From Mycolicibacterium aubagnense (GTDB taxonomy: Bacteria > Actinomycetota > Actinomycetes > Mycobacteriales > Mycobacteriaceae), in assembly GCF_010730955.1 (NCBI RefSeq), contig NZ_AP022577.1, positions 4,464,001 to 4,528,000 on the forward strand: 64,000 bases of DNA, written 5' to 3'. The position numbers were made by a program, and so were the translations under genes. Positions 61,146 through 64,000 of this stretch are shown one piece after another. The notes beneath the pieces were generated by a model. That model had not been told where the DNA came from and did not search any database. It saw nothing but the letters and a program-made list of their open reading frames with translations. How positions within the stretch are numbered: position 1 is the stretch's first letter; the number at the start of each line of letters is the position of its first letter.

Positions 61146-61313
61146 ATGCGTGGTGTATGGAAGTGGATCGGTATGGCGGGTGTCGCCGGCGTCGTCGCCG
61201 GTGGGGTGTTGGTCGCGCGCGACCAGCGCAAGCGCAACTCCTACACCGCCGACGATATCCGCGCGCGGTTGCATCAGCGGCTGGCCGAATCCGGCGGCCA
61301 GTCCACCGCATAG
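61146..61313 (+). CDS. Short conserved-looking membrane-anchored peptide
   Basis: 55 residues from ATG 61146; a -10-like CAGAAT ends 6 nt before the ATG. The product begins [20 protein letters not shown], a single helix, then a basic turn ([10 protein letters not shown]) and an amphipathic tail ([17 protein letters not shown]). Its last 40 bp overlap the 3' end of the convergent cyclase gene. It is short, but codon use and the helix-plus-basic-turn pattern look coding. Confidence 0.65.
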   Translation: MRGVWKWIGMAGVAGVVAGGVLVARDQRKRNSYTADDIRARLHQRLAESGGQSTA

Positions 61314-62092
61314 AGCCGGTGGTCTCCGGCGAAGCCCTTGAGCTCTGCGGCGCGGCCGTCGTCGAACGCGATGTCCGCGCAGGATGCCATGCCCGACAAC
61401 GCATCTCGCACGGCTTTGCTCACCAGGATCTCGCCGCCGTCGGCCTGGCTGGCGACCCGGGCCGCCATGGCGACGTTGCGACCGAACAGGTCGTCACCGC
61501 GGCGCACCGACTTACCGGTGTGGATGCCGATGCGGACCCGAATGCCGTTCGGAGCCTTGGCCAATTGCTGCTGCATGTCGACGCTGCAGCGCACCGCCTG
61601 CTCGGGTTCGGCGAAAGCGATCATGAAACCGTCGCCCTGGCTCTTCACGACGTACCCCAACTGCTTCTTGACGCACCGGCTGACCAACTTGTCGTGGTGA
61701 TCGATCAGCCGCACCCAGGCCCGGTCGCCCATCCGCTCGTTGAGGGCCGTGGATCCCTCGATATCTGAGAACACGATGGCCACCCGCCCGGTCGGCGCCA
61801 ACTTGGCCAGGTCCGGCCGCTCCACCTCGGCCCAGCCGGCCAGCTCCTCGATCGAGGAGCGCATGGCGCCGCCGAAACCCTCTTTGTTGATGAGGTTGGC
61901 GGTCTGCCACATCGTCTTGACGGCGGCCTTGCCGCTTGCCAGCAGCAAGTTGGTCCGCGGCTCGGCGGGCGCGCGCAACGCCTCGATCTCCCGGCGGGCA
62001 GCCCGCAGTCGGGAACGCGTCACCCGCAACGCAATGGCCTCGGCGACCACGGCCACAGCGAGGACGCAGATGGCGACCAGCTCTACCGTCAC
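61274..62092 (-). CDS. Class III adenylate/guanylate cyclase
   Basis: 272 residues from GTG 62092. One N-terminal helix ([20 protein letters not shown]) and a linker lead to a catalytic domain (100-260). Metal Asp in VFSDIEGST and [11 protein letters not shown]; the transition-state pair is in [12 protein letters not shown] (Asn and Arg). It makes cAMP (or cGMP) as a homodimer. The substrate-specifying Lys (VVKSQGDGF) and a further residue favour ATP, but this should be tested. Confidence 0.92.
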   Translation of the reverse strand: MTVELVAICVLAVAVVAEAIALRVTRSRLRAARREIEALRAPAEPRTNLLLASGKAAVKTMWQTANLINKEGFGGAMRSSIEELAGWAEVERPDLAKLAPTGRVAIVFSDIEGSTALNERMGDRAWVRLIDHHDKLVSRCVKKQLGYVVKSQGDGFMIAFAEPEQAVRCSVDMQQQLAKAPNGIRVRIGIHTGKSVRRGDDLFGRNVAMAARVASQADGGEILVSKAVRDALSGMASCADIAFDDGRAAELKGFAGDHRLYAVDWPPDSASR

Positions 62093-62126
62093 CGGTCAAG
62101 TATCGAGGCGACGGCCCGTGATCGGG

Positions 62127-63014
62127 TCATTGACGGACGAACTGCACGACCGCGTCGGTGAACGCGTCGTTGTCGTCACCGGCGGCGGTGTGTCCGGCCT
62201 CGGACAGTTCGACGAACCGCGCGCCTGGCACCTTCTGCAGGAAGTCCTGCACGCCTTCGGTGCTGACCACGTCCGACAGCTTGCCGCGGATCAGCAGGAT
62301 CGGGATTTCGAGGTTGATCGCGGCGTGCTCGAGCATCTCGGCGCGCTCGAACGGGTCGTCGCCCGGAGCGGTGAGGAACGCCGGGTCCCAGTGCCAGAAC
62401 CACTTGCCGTCGCGCAGCCGCAGGTTCTTCTTGAGCCCTTCGACGCTGCGCGGCCGGGCGCGGTGCGGCAGGTACGCCGCGACGGCGTCGGCGGCATCTT
62501 CGAGCGAGGTGAAGCCGTCGATACCGCTGAACATGAAGTCGCGGATGCGTGCGCTGCCGCTCTTCTCGAATCGCGGCACCACGTCGACCAGCACCAGCTT
62601 GGTGACCAGCTCGGGGCCGGCCTCGTGAGCGACCGGCAGGCTGGTCAGGCCGCCCATGCTGGCGCCGATCAGCGCCACCGGCCGGCCGATCTGATAGATC
62701 ACCTGCAGGGTGTCGCCGGTGAGCGTCTCGAGCGAGTAGTTCGCGGTGGGGGAGCGGTCGCTGTCACCGTGGCCCCGGCTGTCCAGCGCGACGACGTGGA
62801 AACCGGCGTCCGCGAGAATTTGACCGGTGTTCTTCCACGAGAACCGGTTCTGGCCACCGCCGTGCAACATGAGGATTGTGGGCTTGTCCTGAGCGATTTC
62901 AGCGTCGCGGTTCCATTCGTCGGCGGCCAGGGCCAGCTCATCGATACCGCGGAATCGCACCGTCTGTGGATTGCTGCCGCCATCGGCCGGGGAAGTGCGT
63001 TCGTCGGTGCTCAC
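62127..63014 (-). CDS. bpoB: BpoB-like alpha/beta hydrolase (non-haem peroxidase family)
   Basis: 295 residues from GTG 63014, with GAGAGGA upstream. Alpha/beta-hydrolase: HGGGQNRFSWKN oxyanion loop, nucleophile Ser in LIGASMGGLTSLP, Asp in LIRGKLSDVV and His in SEAGHTAAGDD. Such hydrolases are often named non-haem haloperoxidases, but hydrolysis is likelier than peroxidation. It resembles M. tuberculosis Rv1123c along its length. No cofactor is used. Confidence 0.8.
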   Translation of the reverse strand: MSTDERTSPADGGSNPQTVRFRGIDELALAADEWNRDAEIAQDKPTILMLHGGGQNRFSWKNTGQILADAGFHVVALDSRGHGDSDRSPTANYSLETLTGDTLQVIYQIGRPVALIGASMGGLTSLPVAHEAGPELVTKLVLVDVVPRFEKSGSARIRDFMFSGIDGFTSLEDAADAVAAYLPHRARPRSVEGLKKNLRLRDGKWFWHWDPAFLTAPGDDPFERAEMLEHAAINLEIPILLIRGKLSDVVSTEGVQDFLQKVPGARFVELSEAGHTAAGDDNDAFTDAVVQFVRQ

Positions 63015-63151
63015 TGGAATCCTCTCGTCACTTCACCTGCACGTTACCGAGCTGTGCTAACTGAACCGAACATGACCCTCGTCACGCCGCGGTCTCTAGA
63101 CTCGGCCGAGGTGTCGCCGCCCAAGCCGGGCGTGCGGCGAGAGGAAGGCAT

Positions 63152-63787
63152 ATGGCTGACGAGCACGGGCGGCACAGAAGCCCCGACGAGGTGGACGACG
63201 AAGAGGCGAGCGTCGAGGATGCGACGCCGGATGCCGACGACGCCAACCCGGCCGTTTCCGACGATGAAGCCCTCGCCTTCCTGAAACAGGCTGCGCCGAA
63301 ACGGGATAGCCGCGTCATCGTGGCGTTGATCGTCGGCGTTGTGGTGGTGGCTGCGCTGGGCGCGCTGGTGACCTGGCTGGGACAGCGCGAGCTGCAGGTG
63401 CGTCGCGACGACGCCCTGCGGCAGATGTATCTGACCGCCGGGAAGCAATCCGCGGTAAATCTCACGACCATCGACTACCGGCACGTCGACGACGACATCA
63501 AGCGGGCGCTGGACACCTCGACCGGGGCCTATTTCGACGACTTCACACAGCGCTCGGCGGCCGTCGTGGACTCGGTGAAACAGCAGCAGTCGGTGTCGGT
63601 CGGCACGGTCACCGAGGCCGGCGTGGAGTCGGTGAACGAGACCAGTGGCGTGGTGCTGGTTGCGGTGAAGGTGCACACCGAAGTCGGTGATGGAGCGCCG
63701 CAGCAGGACCGCTACTGGCGCGTGCGGCTGACGATGCAGAAGGTGGGCGAGGGCGCCAAGGTGTCGAACGTGGAGCCGATCCAATGA
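63152..63787 (+). CDS. Mce-associated membrane protein (Mam-like)
   Basis: 211 residues, with GAGAGGAAGG upstream. An acidic disordered N-terminus (1-48) precedes a helix (54-77) and an NTF2-like extracytoplasmic domain (SAVNLTTIDYRHVDDDIKRA, and RYWRVRLTMQKVG near the end). The layout matches Mce-associated proteins that stabilise Mce lipid-import complexes. No mce genes lie in the window. Its stop overlaps the next start (ATGA). Confidence 0.85.
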   Translation: MADEHGRHRSPDEVDDEEASVEDATPDADDANPAVSDDEALAFLKQAAPKRDSRVIVALIVGVVVVAALGALVTWLGQRELQVRRDDALRQMYLTAGKQSAVNLTTIDYRHVDDDIKRALDTSTGAYFDDFTQRSAAVVDSVKQQQSVSVGTVTEAGVESVNETSGVVLVAVKVHTEVGDGAPQQDRYWRVRLTMQKVGEGAKVSNVEPIQ

Positions 63788-64000
63788 GCAAGCACGGGCT
63801 GGATGAACCCGACGAGTCGGCTGAGCCGGAACTCGAGGCGACCGAGGCTGAGCCGGAGCTCGATGCGGCCGAGCTCGAGACCGAACGGGCGGCCAATGAT
63901 GCTGTGCCGCAAGTGAAGCCGCAGAAACCTCGGGTCGAGTGGGCGCGGATGACGGCGTACCGGGTCCTGCCGGTGCTGGCGCTGGTGCTCGCGGCCGCCG
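63784..64000 (+). CDS. Second Mce-associated-like membrane protein, 5' part
   Basis: 72 codons from ATG 63784 run off the right edge. An acidic N-terminus (ESAEPELEATEAEPELDAAE) is followed by a basic WARMTAYRVLP and the start of a transmembrane helix (LPVLALVLAAA). The pattern matches the preceding gene, and the ATGA overlap makes one operon. The domain is cut before it can be typed. Confidence 0.75.
   Translation, partial: MSKHGLDEPDESAEPELEATEAEPELDAAELETERAANDAVPQVKPQKPRVEWARMTAYRVLPVLALVLAAA

Overview
The window looks like a chromosomal segment of a non-tuberculous Mycobacterium (Mycolicibacterium type). It is high in GC, uses many GTG starts, and follows the gene order of the M. tuberculosis Rv1074c-to-Rv1112 stretch: thiolase, GDSL lipase, lipU, cbs, metB, greA, mca, thioredoxin-domain protein, hemolysin III, short-chain Z-prenyl synthase, coaA, glyA, desA2, phoH2, polysaccharide deacetylase, fum, glpX, 3beta-HSD, xseBA, lipid-droplet protein, ispH, ychF. 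Mycothiol amidase, DesA2, a Rv1109c-type lipid-droplet protein, WS/DGAT and Mce-associated proteins confirm the lineage. I saw no rRNA, tRNA, IS element, prophage or CRISPR array.

Layout. 1-3.9 kb: lipid esterases and cystathionine beta-synthase. 3.9-9.3 kb: an accessory island of small membrane proteins (CD225/dispanin, DUF2752, a large Pro-rich multipass protein, two tandem RDD proteins, DUF4190, TM2), several with Pro/Gly/Tyr-rich tails, interrupted by a glutaryl-CoA dehydrogenase-like gene. 9.3-19 kb: transsulfuration, GOLPH3-like protein, greA, mycothiol detoxification, steroid isomerase-like protein and prenyl synthase. 19-31 kb: two paralogous small membrane proteins, coaA, a DUF885 protein, a long-form glyA, desA2, phoAT-phoH2, NodB deacetylase, fum-glpX. 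31-42 kb: AI-2E permease and SDR, then a two-component system divergent from a sugar/molybdenum gene block (GT2, DUF2064, methyltransferase, membrane molybdopterin oxidoreductase), with a polytopic GT-C-like protein, a secreted peptide and a nucleotide-sugar epimerase. 42-46 kb: sulfatase, HAD and formylglycine-generating enzyme operon, then a divergent FHA/DUF1876 pair. 46-53 kb: core genes again. 53-64 kb: accessory functions including rifampin ADP-ribosyltransferase, WS/DGAT, a guanidine-III riboswitch with SugE, Lrp-AzlCD, TetR with phytanoyl-CoA dioxygenase, cyclase, BpoB-like hydrolase and Mce-associated proteins.

How the parts work together. cbs and metB are two transsulfuration-pathway genes. 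mca removes mycothiol conjugates. The sulfatase depends on the adjacent formylglycine-generating enzyme for its active-site residue. The guanidine-III riboswitch probably controls guanidinium export through SugE. A perfect KstR-type box sits at the 3beta-HSD promoter, and a DosR-like box precedes the DUF1876 gene. The least explained parts are the Pro-rich membrane-protein island and the two-component/sugar/molybdenum block, whose oxidoreductase gene opens with a 33-bp tandem repeat carrying four in-frame ATG codons.
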